This document shows, in pieces, positions 10,701-25,700 of a stretch of 64,000 bases of DNA (within the stretch, counting starts at the first letter, position 1; each line of letters starts with the position of its first letter). The notes under the pieces are model-generated. The model saw only the letters and a program-made list of their open reading frames with translations, made no database searches and was not told where the DNA came from. The translations under genes and the position numbers were made by a program. Origin of the DNA: Ophiura sarsii (taxonomy: Eukaryota > Echinodermata > Ophiuroidea > Amphilepidida > Ophiuridae); assembly GCA_035610835.1 (NCBI GenBank), contig CM069445.1, positions 30,554,811-30,618,810 of the forward strand, given 5' to 3'.

Positions 10701-13700
10701 ATCTCAAGAAGAATATTAGTTTAACAAGATACATTGTTATACCTTATCTTCTTATACTAGTACAACGTATTGCCCTACTAGTGTAGTGGTTTCGACTGAC
10801 ACCGCAGACTCTGTCCATGGGTTCGAATCTCAGCGCGGCAGTTTAGTTACATTTTAATTTTTACTTCAAATGTTTAAACAATTAAGATTTGAAATAAATG
10901 AGTTGATCAGGTTTGTACAACATGTTTTTTTTTCTCGTCGCCTTGACGCACCGCCACTTGATGCAATCGTTTGAAACACTCGCCGCTGTAAATTAGATAC
11001 TTTGAAACTATGACACTTTATCAAAATACACGTTATTTATGTATTTCATTAAATATGTATACGTAATTAGACTATGAAGTTCAACTCGAAATGTTACAGA
11101 AGCAATGTTCTTCATTTCTTAAAAAGAATGGTTAAAATCGAAGCTACCGTTTTCGAGATATAGCGATTTTTGTATTTTTTATAGCTCATTTTTCAACTCC
11201 CTTAATACAATCATGTTCAAAACTGTTGGGACACTTCCTGCATGTCCTGTGAAACGGTGGTCCCTCCCCCTAAACTCAATGTTGGTCCATATAAAAGCAT
11301 CGTCCAGCAATGGGCTGTGTTATATATATCAGCCCCAACATTGGTTTGGGGGGGGGGGGGGTGAGAGGGATGGCAGCTTTACATAAACTAGTTTTGACTA
11401 TCATACTTTCAACTGACAGCTTTTTACTAATTTTGAAAGATATTTGATGCGCACGTGTATAGTGTCCCAACAGGTTTTGAACAAGATTGTATTAAAGCAT
11501 TGTAAAAATAATGTACTAAATTCATATAAGTCCTTGTAACTGCATTAAATAAGTTCCAAATTATCTTATATTTGGCAATATTAGAGAGCGATAATGTGCC
11601 ATTAGTATCGTTTATTTAAGAAAAGAATGGGTTAGTAATGTCTTCAATTTAAAGGGGCATTGTCTGAATTACGCACCTAAATGGTACTTTTTAATAAAGA
11701 CTTATTTCATAAGATATAGGTAAAACAAATAATGTCATTAAATAAACTAATGATTGTGTTATTGTGGTAGGGTGGGGGTGACCGTTTATTTCAGATTAAT
11801 ATACTCTTAATTGAAGCATGTTAATTGAGACGCCATAATAATTAAGATTCGTATTTGTATAGAGGTAGATGTCAACAAACACAAAATATCCATTTGACAA
11901 CGTAATACATCACCTATAAATCGCATGTTATTATTAAACATATTATACTAATTCGTAAGTTCCGGAAAAGTGAAATCAACTTTAGAATGAAAAGTTACAA
12001 ACATTTCCAAAATGAAATACAAAACTAAACAAACGAAAACAAAACCATAAAAACAAGAACCTATCGAGATTCGAACCAGCAATCTACTTATTCTAAGACA
12101 GGAAACATACCACTGAGCTAACTGGGGAGTAAGCGTTTTGAAGAGGAATTTTGCTTATTAACTCTAGCACTGTATTGATCAACCACGGTCAACCATTCAA
12201 TTTCAATAGAACCCTATGTACGGTCTACCAGAATGAATAGAAAGGAAGTATTGATCATCTTTTAAGATATTATTGGTAGACCGCGGTTAATCGTGTTGAA
12301 TTCGCAAAAATGATTATTATTTTGAACAGTATGAAAGTGTATATAATGTTAACCGTGGTAGACCGATAATAATAAGTGTATTTCCATACTTAATCATCTC
12401 AAGAAGAATATTAGTTTAACAAGATACATTGTTATACCTTATCTTCTTATACTAGTACAACGTATTGCCCTACTAGTGTAGTGGTTTCGACTGACACCGC
12501 AGACTCTGTCCATGGGTTCGAATCTCAGCGCGGCAGTTTAGTTACATTTTAATTTTTACTTCAAATGTTTAAACAATTAAGATTTTAAATAAATGAGTTG
12601 ATCAGGTTTGTACAACATGTTTTTTTTTCTCGTCGCCTTGACGCACCGCCACTTGATGCAATCGTTTGAAACACTCGCCGCTGTAAATTAGATACTTTGA
12701 AACTATGACACTTTATCAAAATACACGTTATTTATGTATTTCATTAAATATGTATACGTAATTAGACTATGAAGTTCAACTCGAAATGTTACAGAAGCAA
12801 TGTTCTTCATTTCTTAAAAAGAATGGTTAAAATCGAAGCTACCGTTTTCGAGATATAGCGATTTTTGTATTTTTTATAGCTCATTTTTCAACTCCCTTAA
12901 TACAATCATGTTCAAAACTGTTGGGACACTTCCTGCATGTCCTGTGAAACGGTGGTCCCTCCCCCTAAACTCAATGTTGGTCCATATAAAAGCATCGTCC
13001 AGCAATGGGCTGTGTTATATATATCAGCCCCAACATTGGTTTGGGGGGGGGGGGGGGGGGGTGAGAGGGATGGCAGCTTTACATAAACTAGTTTTGACTA
13101 TCATACTTTCAACTGACAGCTTTTTACTAATTTTGAAAGATATTTGATGCGCACGTGTATAGTGTCCCAACAGGTTTTGAACAAGATTGTATTAAAGCAT
13201 TGTAAAAATAATGTACTAAATTCATATAAGTCCTTGTAACTGCATTAAATAAGTTCCAAATTATCTTATATTTGGCAATATTAGAGAGCGATAATGTGCC
13301 ATTAGTATCGTTTATTTAAGAAAAGAATGGGTTAGTAATGTCTTCAATTTAAAGGGGCATTGTCTGAATTACGCACCTAAATGGTACTTTTTAATAAAGA
13401 CTTATTTCATAAGATATAGGTAAAACAAATAATGTCATTAAATAAACTAATGATTGTGTTATTGTGGTAGGGTGGGGGTGACCGTTTATTTCAGATTAAT
13501 ATACTCTTAATTGAAGCATGTTAATTGAGACGCCATAATAATTAAGATTCGTATTTGTATAGAGGTAGATGTCAACAAACACAAAATATCCATTTGACAA
13601 CGTAATACATCACCTATAAATCGCATGTTATTATTAAACATATTATACTAATTCGTAAGTTCCGGAAAAGTGAAATCAACTTTAGAATGAAAAGTTACAA

Positions 13701-16700
13701 ACATTTCCAAAATGAAATACAAAACTAAACAAACGAAAACAAAACCATAAAAACAAGAACCTATCGAGATTCGAACCAGCAATCTACTTATTCTAAGACA
13801 GGAAACATACCACTGAGCTAACTGGGGAGTAAGCGTTTTGAAGAGGAATTTTGCTTATTAACTCTAGCACTGTATTGATCAACCACGGTCAACCATTCAA
13901 TTTCAATAGAACCCTATGTACGGTCTACCAGAATGAATAGAAAGGAAGTATTGATCATCTTTTAAGATATTATTGGTAGACCGCGGTTAATCGTGTTGAA
14001 TTCGCAAAAATGATTATTATTTTGAACAGTATGAAAGTGTATATAATGTTAACCGTGGTAGACCGATAATAATAAGTGTATTTCCATACTTAATCATCTC
14101 AAGAAGAATATTAGTTTAACAAGATACATTGTTATACCTTATCTTCTTATACTAGTACAACGTATTGCCCTACTAGTGTAGTGGTTTCGACTGACACCGC
14201 AGACTCTGTCCATGGGTTCGAATCTCAGCGCGGCAGTTTAGTTACATTTTAATTTTTACTTCAAATGTTTAAACAATTAAGATTTTAAATAAATGAGTTG
14301 ATCAGGTTTGTACAACATGTTTTTTTTTCTCGTCGCCTTGACGCACCGCCACTTGATGCAATCGTTTGAAACACTCGCCGCTGTAAATTAGATACTTTGA
14401 AACTATGACACTTTATCAAAATACACGTTATTTATGTATTTCATTAAATATGTATACGTAATTAGACTATGAAGTTCAACTCGAAATGTTACAGAAGCAA
14501 TGTTCTTCATTTCTTAAAAAGAATGGTTAAAATCGAAGCTACCGTTTTCGAGATATAGCGATTTTTGTATTTTTTATAGCTCATTTTTCAACTCCCTTAA
14601 TACAATCATGTTCAAAACTGTTGGGACACTTCCTGCATGTCCTGTGAAACGGTGGTCCCTCCCCCTAAACTCAATGTTGGTCCATATAAAAGCATCGTCC
14701 AGCAATGGGCTGTGTTATATATATCAGCCCCAACATTGGTTTGGGGGGGGGGGGGGGGTGAGAGGGATGGCAGCTTTACATAAACTAGTTTTGACTATCA
14801 TACTTTCAACTGACAGCTTTTTACTAATTTTGAAAGATATTTGATGCGCACGTGTATAGTGTCCCAACAGGTTTTGAACAAGATTGTATTAAAGCATTGT
14901 AAAAATAATGTACTAAATTCATATAAGTCCTTGTAACTGCATTAAATAAGTTCCAAATTATCTTATATTTGGCAATATTAGAGAGCGATAATGTGCCATT
15001 AGTATCGTTTATTTAAGAAAAGAATGGGTTAGTAATGTCTTCAATTTAAAGGGGCATTGTCTGAATTACGCACCTAAATGGTACTTTTTAATAAAGACTT
15101 ATTTCATAAGATATAGGTAAAACAAATAATGTCATTAAATAAACTAATGATTGTGTTATTGTGGTAGGGTGGGGGTGACCGTTTATTTCAGATTAATATA
15201 CTCTTAATTGAAGCATGTTAATTGAGACGCCATAATAATTAAGATTCGTATTTGTATAGAGGTAGATGTCAACAAACACAAAATATCCATTTGACAACGT
15301 AATACATCACCTATAAATCGCATGTTATTATTAAACATATTATACTAATTCGTAAGTTCCGGAAAAGTGAAATCAACTTTAGAATGAAAAGTTACAAACA
15401 TTTCCAAAATGAAATACAAAACTAAACAAACGAAAACAAAACCATAAAAACAAGAACCTATCGAGATTCGAACCAGCAATCTACTTATTCTAAGACAGGA
15501 AACATACCACTGAGCTAACTGGGGAGTAAGCGTTTTGAAGAGGAATTTTGCTTATTAACTCTAGCACTGTATTGATCAACCACGGTCAACCATTCAATTT
15601 CAATAGAACCCTATGTACGGTCTACCAGAATGAATAGAAAGGAAGTATTGATCATCTTTTAAGATATTATTGGTAGACCGCGGTTAATCGTGTTGAATTC
15701 GCAAAAATGATTATTATTTTGAACAGTATGAAAGTGTATATAATGTTAACCGTGGTAGACCGATAATAATAAGTGTATTTCCATACTTAATCATCTCAAG
15801 AAGAATATTAGTTTAACAAGATACATTGTTATACCTTATCTTCTTATACTAGTACAACGTATTGCCCTACTAGTGTAGTGGTTTCGACTGACACCGCAGA
15901 CTCTGTCCATGGGTTCGAATCTCAGCGCGGCAGTTTAGTTACATTTTAATTTTTACTTCAAATGTTTAAACAATTAAGATTTTAAATAAATGAGTTGATC
16001 AGGTTTGTACAACATGTTTTTTTTTCTCGTCGCCTTGACGCACCGCCACTTGATGCAATCGTTTGAAACACTCGCCGCTGTAAATTAGATACTTTGAAAC
16101 TATGACACTTTATCAAAATACACGTTATTTATGTATTTCATTAAATATGTATACGTAATTAGACTATGAAGTTCAACTCGAAATGTTACAGAAGCAATGT
16201 TCTTCATTTCTTAAAAAGAATGGTTAAAATCGAAGCTACCGTTTTCGAGATATAGCGATTTTTGTATTTTTTATAGCTCATTTTTCAACTCCCTTAATAC
16301 AATCATGTTCAAAACTGTTGGGACACTTCCTGCATGTCCTGTGAAACGGTGGTCCCTCCCCCTAAACTCAATGTTGGTCCATATAAAAGCATCGTCCAGC
16401 AATGGGCTGTGTTATATATATCAGCCCCAACATTGGTTTGGGGGGGGGGGGGGTGAGAGGGATGGCAGCTTTACATAAACTAGTTTTGACTATCATACTT
16501 TCAACTGACAGCTTTTTACTAATTTTGAAAGATATTTGATGCGCACGTGTATAGTGTCCCAACAGGTTTTGAACAAGATTGTATTAAAGCATTGTAAAAA
16601 TAATGTACTAAATTCATATAAGTCCTTGTAACTGCATTAAATAAGTTCCAAATTATCTTATATTTGGCAATATTAGAGAGCGATAATGTGCCATTAGTAT

Positions 16701-19700
16701 CGTTTATTTAAGAAAAGAATGGGTTAGTAATGTCTTCAATTTAAAGGGGCATTGTCTGAATTACGCACCTAAATGGTACTTTTTAATAAAGACTTATTTC
16801 ATAAGATATAGGTAAAACAAATAATGTCATTAAATAAACTAATGATTGTGTTATTGTGGTAGGGTGGGGGTGACCGTTTATTTCAGATTAATATACTCTT
16901 AATTGAAGCATGTTAATTGAGACGCCATAATAATTAAGATTCGTATTTGTATAGAGGTAGATGTCAACAAACACAAAATATCCATTTGACAACGTAATAC
17001 ATCACCTATAAATCGCATGTTATTATTAAACATATTATACTAATTCGTAAGTTCCGGAAAAGTGAAATCAACTTTAGAATGAAAAGTTACAAACATTTCC
17101 AAAATGAAATACAAAACTAAACAAACGAAAACAAAACCATAAAAACAAGAACCTATCGAGATTCGAACCAGCAATCTACTTATTCTAAGACAGGAAACAT
17201 ACCACTGAGCTAACTGGGGAGTAAGCGTTTTGAAGAGGAATTTTGCTTATTAACTCTAGCACTGTATTGATCAACCACGGTCAACCATTCAATTTCAATA
17301 GAACCCTATGTACGGTCTACCAGAATGAATAGAAAGGAAGTATTGATCATCTTTTAAGATATTATTGGTAGACCGCGGTTAATCGTGTTGAATTCGCAAA
17401 AATGATTATTATTTTGAACAGTATGAAAGTGTATATAATGTTAACCGTGGTAGACCGATAATAATAAGTGTATTTCCATACTTAATCATCTCAAGAAGAA
17501 TATTAGTTTAACAAGATACATTGTTATACCTTATCTTCTTATACTAGTACAACGTATTGCCCTACTAGTGTAGTGGTTTCGACTGACACCGCAGACTCTG
17601 TCCATGGGTTCGAATCTCAGCGCGGCAGTTTAGTTACATTTTAATTTTTACTTCAAATGTTTAAACAATTAAGATTTTAAATAAATGAGTTGATCAGGTT
17701 TGTACAACATGTTTTTTTTTCTCGTCGCCTTGACGCACCGCCACTTGATGCAATCGTTTGAAACACTCGCCGCTGTAAATTAGATACTTTGAAACTATGA
17801 CACTTTATCAAAATACACGTTATTTATGTATTTCATTAAATATGTATACGTAATTAGACTATGAAGTTCAACTCGAAATGTTACAGAAGCAATGTTCTTC
17901 ATTTCTTAAAAAGAATGGTTAAAATCGAAGCTACCGTTTTCGAGATATAGCGATTTTTGTATTTTTTATAGCTCATTTTTCAACTCCCTTAATACAATCA
18001 TGTTCAAAACTGTTGGGACACTTCCTGCATGTCCTGTGAAACGGTGGTCCCTCCCCCTAAACTCAATGTTGGTCCATATAAAAGCATCGTCCAGCAATGG
18101 GCTGTGTTATATATATCAGCCCCAACATTGGTTTGGGGGGGGGGGGGGGGGTGAGAGGGATGGCAGCTTTACATAAACTAGTTTTGACTATCATACTTTC
18201 AACTGACAGCTTTTTACTAATTTTGAAAGATATTTGATGCGCACGTGTATAGTTTCCCAACAGGTTTTGAACAAGATTGTATTAAAGCATTGTAAAAATA
18301 ATGTACTAAATTCATATAAGTCCTTGTAACTGCATTAAATAAGTTCCAAATTATCTTATATTTGGCAATATTAGAGAGCGATAATGTGCCATTAGTATCG
18401 TTTATTTAAGAAAAGAATGGGTTAGTAATGTCTTCAATTTAAAGGGGCATTGTCTGAATTACGCACCTAAATGGTACTTTTTAATAAAGACTTATTTCAT
18501 AAGATATAGGTAAAACAAATAATGTCATTAAATAAACTAATGATTGTGTTATTGTGGTAGGGTGGGGGTGACCGTTTATTTCAGATTAATATACTCTTAA
18601 TTGAAGCATGTTAATTGAGACGCCATAATAATTAAGATTCGTATTTGTATAGAGGTAGATGTCAACAAACACAAAATATCCATTTGACAACGTAATACAT
18701 CACCTATAAATCGCATGTTATTATTAAACATATTATACTAATTCGTAAGTTCCGGAAAAGTGAAATCAACTTTAGAATGAAAAGTTACAAACATTTCCAA
18801 AATGAAATACAAAACTAAACAAACGAAAACAAAACCATAAAAACAAGAACCTATCGAGATTCGAACCAGCAATCTACTTATTCTAAGACAGGAAACATAC
18901 CACTGAGCTAACTGGGGAGTAAGCGTTTTGAAGAGGAATTTTGCTTATTAACTCTAGCACTGTATTGATCAACCACGGTCAACCATTCAATTTCAATAGA
19001 ACCCTATGTACGGTCTACCAGAATGAATAGAAAGGAAGTATTGATCATCTTTTAAGATATTATTGGTAGACCGCGGTTAATCGTGTTGAATTCGCAAAAA
19101 TGATTATTATTTTGAACAGTATGAAAGTGTATATAATGTTAACCGTGGTAGACCGATAATAATAAGTGTATTTCCATACTTAATCATCTCAAGAAGAATA
19201 TTAGTTTAACAAGATACATTGTTATACCTTATCTTCTTATACTAGTACAACGTATTGCCCTACTAGTGTAGTGGTTTCGACTGACACCGCAGACTCTGTC
19301 CATGGGTTCGAATCTCAGCGCGGCAGTTTAGTTACATTTTAATTTTTACTTCAAATGTTTAAACAATTAAGATTTTAAATAAATGAGTTGATCAGGTTTG
19401 TACAACATGTTTTTTTTTCTCGTCGCCTTGACGCACCGCCACTTGATGCAATCGTTTGAAACACTCGCCGCTGTAAATTAGATACTTTGAAACTATGACA
19501 CTTTATCAAAATACACGTTATTTATGTATTTCATTAAATATGTATACGTAATTAGACTATGAAGTTCAACTCGAAATGTTACAGAAGCAATGTTCTTCAT
19601 TTCTTAAAAAGAATGGTTAAAATCGAAGCTACCGTTTTCGAGATATAGCGATTTTTGTATTTTTTATAGCTCATTTTTCAACTCCCTTAATACAATCATG

Positions 19701-22700
19701 TTCAAAACTGTTGGGACACTTCCTGCATGTCCTGTGAAACGGTGGTCCCTCCCCCTAAACTCAATGTTGGTCCATATAAAAGCATCGTCCAGCAATGGGC
19801 TGTGTTATATATATCAGCCCCAACATTGGTTTGGGGGGGGGGGGTGAGAGGGATGGCAGCTTTACATAAACTAGTTTTGACTATCATACTTTCAACTGAC
19901 AGCTTTTTACTAATTTTGAAAGATATTTGATGCGCACGTGTATAGTTTCCCAACAGGTTTTGAACAAGATTGTATTAAAGCATTGTAAAAATAATGTACT
20001 AAATTCATATAAGTCCTTGTAACTGCATTAAATAAGTTCCAAATTATCTTATATTTGGCAATATTAGAGAGCGATAATGTGCCATTAGTATCGTTTATTT
20101 AAGAAAAGAATGGGTTAGTAATGTCTTCAATTTAAAGGGGCATTGTCTGAATTACGCACCTAAATGGTACTTTTTAATAAAGACTTATTTCATAAGATAT
20201 AGGTAAAACAAATAATGTCATTAAATAAACTAATGATTGTGTTATTGTGGTAGGGTGGGGGTGACCGTTTATTTCAGATTAATATACTCTTAATTGAAGC
20301 ATGTTAATTGAGACGCCATAATAATTAAGATTCGTATTTGTATAGAGGTAGATGTCAACAAACACAAAATATCCATTTGACAACGTAATACATCACCTAT
20401 AAATCGCATGTTATTATTAAACATATTATACTAATTCGTAAGTTCCGGAAAAGTGAAATCAACTTTAGAATGAAAAGTTACAAACATTTCCAAAATGAAA
20501 TACAAAACTAAACAAACGAAAACAAAACCATAAAAACAAGAACCTATCGAGATTCGAACCAGCAATCTACTTATTCTAAGACAGGAAACATACCACTGAG
20601 CTAACTGGGGAGTAAGCGTTTTGAAGAGGAATTTTGCTTATTAACTCTAGCACTGTATTGATCAACCACGGTCAACCATTCAATTTCAATAGAACCCTAT
20701 GTACGGTCTACCAGAATGAATAGAAAGGAAGTATTGATCATCTTTTAAGATATTATTGGTAGACCGCGGTTAATCGTGTTGAATTCGCAAAAATGATTAT
20801 TATTTTGAACAGTATGAAAGTGTATATAATGTTAACCGTGGTAGACCGATAATAATAAGTGTATTTCCATACTTAATCATCTCAAGAAGAATATTAGTTT
20901 AACAAGATACATTGTTATACCTTATCTTCTTATACTAGTACAACGTATTGCCCTACTAGTGTAGTGGTTTCGACTGACACCGCAGACTCTGTCCATGGGT
21001 TCGAATCTCAGCGCGGCAGTTTAGTTACATTTTAATTTTTACTTCAAATGTTTAAACAATTAAGATTTTAAATAAATGAGTTGATCAGGTTTGTACAACA
21101 TGTTTTTTTTTCTCGTCGCCTTGACGCACCGCCACTTGATGCAATCGTTTGAAACACTCGCCGCTGTAAATTAGATACTTTGAAACTATGACACTTTATC
21201 AAAATACACGTTATTTATGTATTTCATTAAATATGTATACGTAATTAGACTATGAAGTTCAACTCGAAATGTTACAGAAGCAATGTTCTTCATTTCTTAA
21301 AAAGAATGGTTAAAATCGAAGCTACCGTTTTCGAGATATAGCGATTTTTGTATTTTTTATAGCTCATTTTTCAACTCCCTTAATACAATCATGTTCAAAA
21401 CTGTTGGGACACTTCCTGCATGTCCTGTGAAACGGTGGTCCCTCCCCCTAAACTCAATGTTGGTCCATATAAAAGCATCGTCCAGCAATGGGCTGTGTTA
21501 TATATATCAGCCCCAACATTGGTTTGGGGGGGGGGGGGTGAGAGGGATGGCAGCTTTACATAAACTAGTTTTGACTATCATACTTTCAACTGACAGCTTT
21601 TTACTAATTTTGAAAGATATTTGATGCGCACGTGTATAGTTTCCCAACAGGTTTTGAACAAGATTGTATTAAAGCATTGTAAAAATAATGTACTAAATTC
21701 ATATAAGTCCTTGTAACTGCATTAAATAAGTTCCAAATTATCTTATATTTGGCAATATTAGAGAGCGATAATGTGCCATTAGTATCGTTTATTTAAGAAA
21801 AGAATGGGTTAGTAATGTCTTCAATTTAAAGGGGCATTGTCTGAATTACGCACCTAAATGGTACTTTTTAATAAAGACTTATTTCATAAGATATAGGTAA
21901 AACAAATAATGTCATTAAATAAACTAATGATTGTGTTATTGTGGTAGGGTGGGGGTGACCGTTTATTTCAGATTAATATACTCTTAATTGAAGCATGTTA
22001 ATTGAGACGCCATAATAATTAAGATTCGTATTTGTATAGAGGTAGATGTCAACAAACACAAAATATCCATTTGACAACGTAATACATCACCTATAAATCG
22101 CATGTTATTATTAAACATATTATACTAATTCGTAAGTTCCGGAAAAGTGAAATCAACTTTAGAATGAAAAGTTACAAACATTTCCAAAATGAAATACAAA
22201 ACTAAACAAACGAAAACAAAACCATAAAAACAAGAACCTATCGAGATTCGAACCAGCAATCTACTTATTCTAAGACAGGAAACATACCACTGAGCTAACT
22301 GGGGAGTAAGCGTTTTGAAGAGGAATTTTGCTTATTAACTCTAGCACTGTATTGATCAACCACGGTCAACCATTCAATTTCAATAGAACCCTATGTACGG
22401 TCTACCAGAATGAATAGAAAGGAAGTATTGATCATCTTTTAAGATATTATTGGTAGACCGCGGTTAATCGTGTTGAATTCGCAAAAATGATTATTATTTT
22501 GAACAGTATGAAAGTGTATATAATGTTAACCGTGGTAGACCGATAATAATAAGTGTATTTCCATACTTAATCATCTCAAGAAGAATATTAGTTTAACAAG
22601 ATACATTGTTATACCTTATCTTCTTATACTAGTACAACGTATTGCCCTACTAGTGTAGTGGTTTCGACTGACACCGCAGACTCTGTCCATGGGTTCGAAT

Positions 22701-25700
22701 CTCAGCGCGGCAGTTTAGTTACATTTTAATTTTTACTTCAAATGTTTAAACAATTAAGATTTTAAATAAATGAGTTGATCAGGTTTGTACAACATGTTTT
22801 TTTTTCTCGTCGCCTTGACGCACCGCCACTTGATGCAATCGTTTGAAACACTCGCCGCTGTAAATTAGATACTTTGAAACTATGACACTTTATCAAAATA
22901 CACGTTATTTATGTATTTCATTAAATATGTATACGTAATTAGACTATGAAGTTCAACTCGAAATGTTACAGAAGCAATGTTCTTCATTTCTTAAAAAGAA
23001 TGGTTAAAATCGAAGCTACCGTTTTCGAGATATAGCGATTTTTGTATTTTTTATAGCTCATTTTTCAACTCCCTTAATACAATCATGTTCAAAACTGTTG
23101 GGACACTTCCTGCATGTCCTGTGAAACGGTGGTCCCTCCCCCTAAACTCAATGTTGGTCCATATAAAAGCATCGTCCAGCAATGGGCTGTGTTATATATA
23201 TCAGCCCCAACATTGGTTTGGGGGGGGGGGGTGAGAGGGATGGCAGCTTTACATAAACTAGTTTTGACTATCATACTTTCAACTGACAGCTTTTTACTAA
23301 TTTTGAAAGATATTTGATGCGCACGTGTATAGTGTCCCAACAGGTTTTGAACAAGATTGTATTAAAGCATTGTAAAAATAATGTACTAAATTCATATAAG
23401 TCCTTGTAACTGCATTAAATAAGTTCCAAATTATCTTATATTTGGCAATATTAGAGAGCGATAATGTGCCATTAGTATCGTTTATTTAAGAAAAGAATGG
23501 GTTAGTAATGTCTTCAATTTAAAGGGGCATTGTCTGAATTACGCACCTAAATGGTACTTTTTAATAAAGACTTATTTCATAAGATATAGGTAAAACAAAT
23601 AATGTCATTAAATAAACTAATGATTGTGTTATTGTGGTAGGGTGGGGGTGACCGTTTATTTCAGATTAATATACTCTTAATTGAAGCATGTTAATTGAGA
23701 CGCCATAATAATTAAGATTCGTATTTGTATAGAGGTAGATGTCAACAAACACAAAATATCCATTTGACAACGTAATACATCACCTATAAATCGCATGTTA
23801 TTATTAAACATATTATACTAATTCGTAAGTTCCGGAAAAGTGAAATCAACTTTAGAATGAAAAGTTACAAACATTTCCAAAATGAAATACAAAACTAAAC
23901 AAACGAAAACAAAACCATAAAAACAAGAACCTATCGAGATTCGAACCAGCAATCTACTTATTCTAAGACAAGAAACATACCACTGAGCTAACTGGGGAGT
24001 AAGCGTTTTGAAGAGGAATTTTGCTTATTAACTCTAGCACTGTATTGATCAACCACGGTCAACCATTCAATTTCAATAGAACCCTATGTACGGTCTACCA
24101 GAATGAATAGAAAGGAAGTATTGATCATCTTTTAAGATATTATTGGTAGACCGCGGTTAATCGTGTTGAATTCGCAAAAATGATTATTATTTTGAACAGT
24201 ATGAAAGTGTATATAATGTTAACCGTGGTAGACCGATAATAATAAGTGTATTTCCATACTTAATCATCTCAAGAAGAATATTAGTTTAACAAGATACATT
24301 GTTATACCTTATCTTCTTATACTAGTACAACGTATTGCCCTACTAGTGTAGTGGTTTCGACTGACACCGCAGACTCTGTCCATGGGTTCGAATCTCAGCG
24401 CGGCAGTTTAGTTACATTTTAATTTTTACTTCAAATGTTTAAACAATTAAGATTTGAAATAAATGAGTTGATCAGGTTTGTACAACATGTTTTTTTTTCT
24501 CGTCGCCTTGACGCATCGCCACTTGATGCAATCGTTTGAAACACTCGCCGCTGTAAATTAGATACTTTGAAACTATGACACTTTATCAAAATACACGTTA
24601 TTTATGTATTTCATTAAATATGTATACGTAATTAGACTATGAAGTTCAACTCGAAATGTTACAGAAGCAATGTTCTTCATTTCTTAAAAAGAATGGTTAA
24701 AATCGAAGCTACCGTTTTCGAGATATAGCGATTTTTGTATTTTTTATAGCTCATTTTTCAACTCCCTTAATACAATCATGTTCAAAACTGTTGGGACACT
24801 TCCTGCATGTCCTGTGAAACGGTGGTCCCTCCCCCTAAACTCAATGTTGGTCCATATAAAAGCATCGTCCAGCAATGGGCTGTGTTATATATATCAGCCC
24901 CAACATTGGTTTGGGGGGGGGGGGGTGAGAGGGATGGCAGCTTTACATAAACTAGTTTTGACTATCATACTTTCAACTGACAGCTTTTTACTAATTTTGA
25001 AAGATATTTGATGCGCACGTGTATAGTGTCCCAACAGGTTTTGAACAAGATTGTATTAAAGCATTGTAAAAATAATGTACTAAATTCATATAAGTCCTTG
25101 TAACTGCATTAAATAAGTTCCAAATTATCTTATATTTGGCAATATTAGAGAGCGATAATGTGCCATTAGTATCGTTTATTTAAGAAAAGAATGGGTTAGT
25201 AATGTCTTCAATTTAAAGGGGCATTGTCTGAATTACGCACCTAAATGGTACTTTTTAATAAAGACTTATTTCATAAGATATAGGTAAAACAAATAATGTC
25301 ATTAAATAAACTAATGATTGTGTTATTGTGGTAGGGTGGGGGTGACCGTTTATTTCAGATTAATATACTCTTAATTGAAGCATGTTAATTGAGACGCCAT
25401 AATAATTAAGATTCGTATTTGTATAGAGGTAGATGTCAACAAACACAAAATATCCATTTGACAACGTAATACATCACCTATAAATCGCATGTTATTATTA
25501 AACATATTATACTAATTCGTAAGTTCCGGAAAAGTGAAATCAACTTTAGAATGAAAAGTTACAAACATTTCCAAAATGAAATACAAAACTAAACAAACGA
25601 AAACAAAACCATAAAAACAAGAACCTATCGAGATTCGAACCAGCAATCTACTTATTCTAAGACAAGAAACATACCACTGAGCTAACTGGGGAGTAAGCGT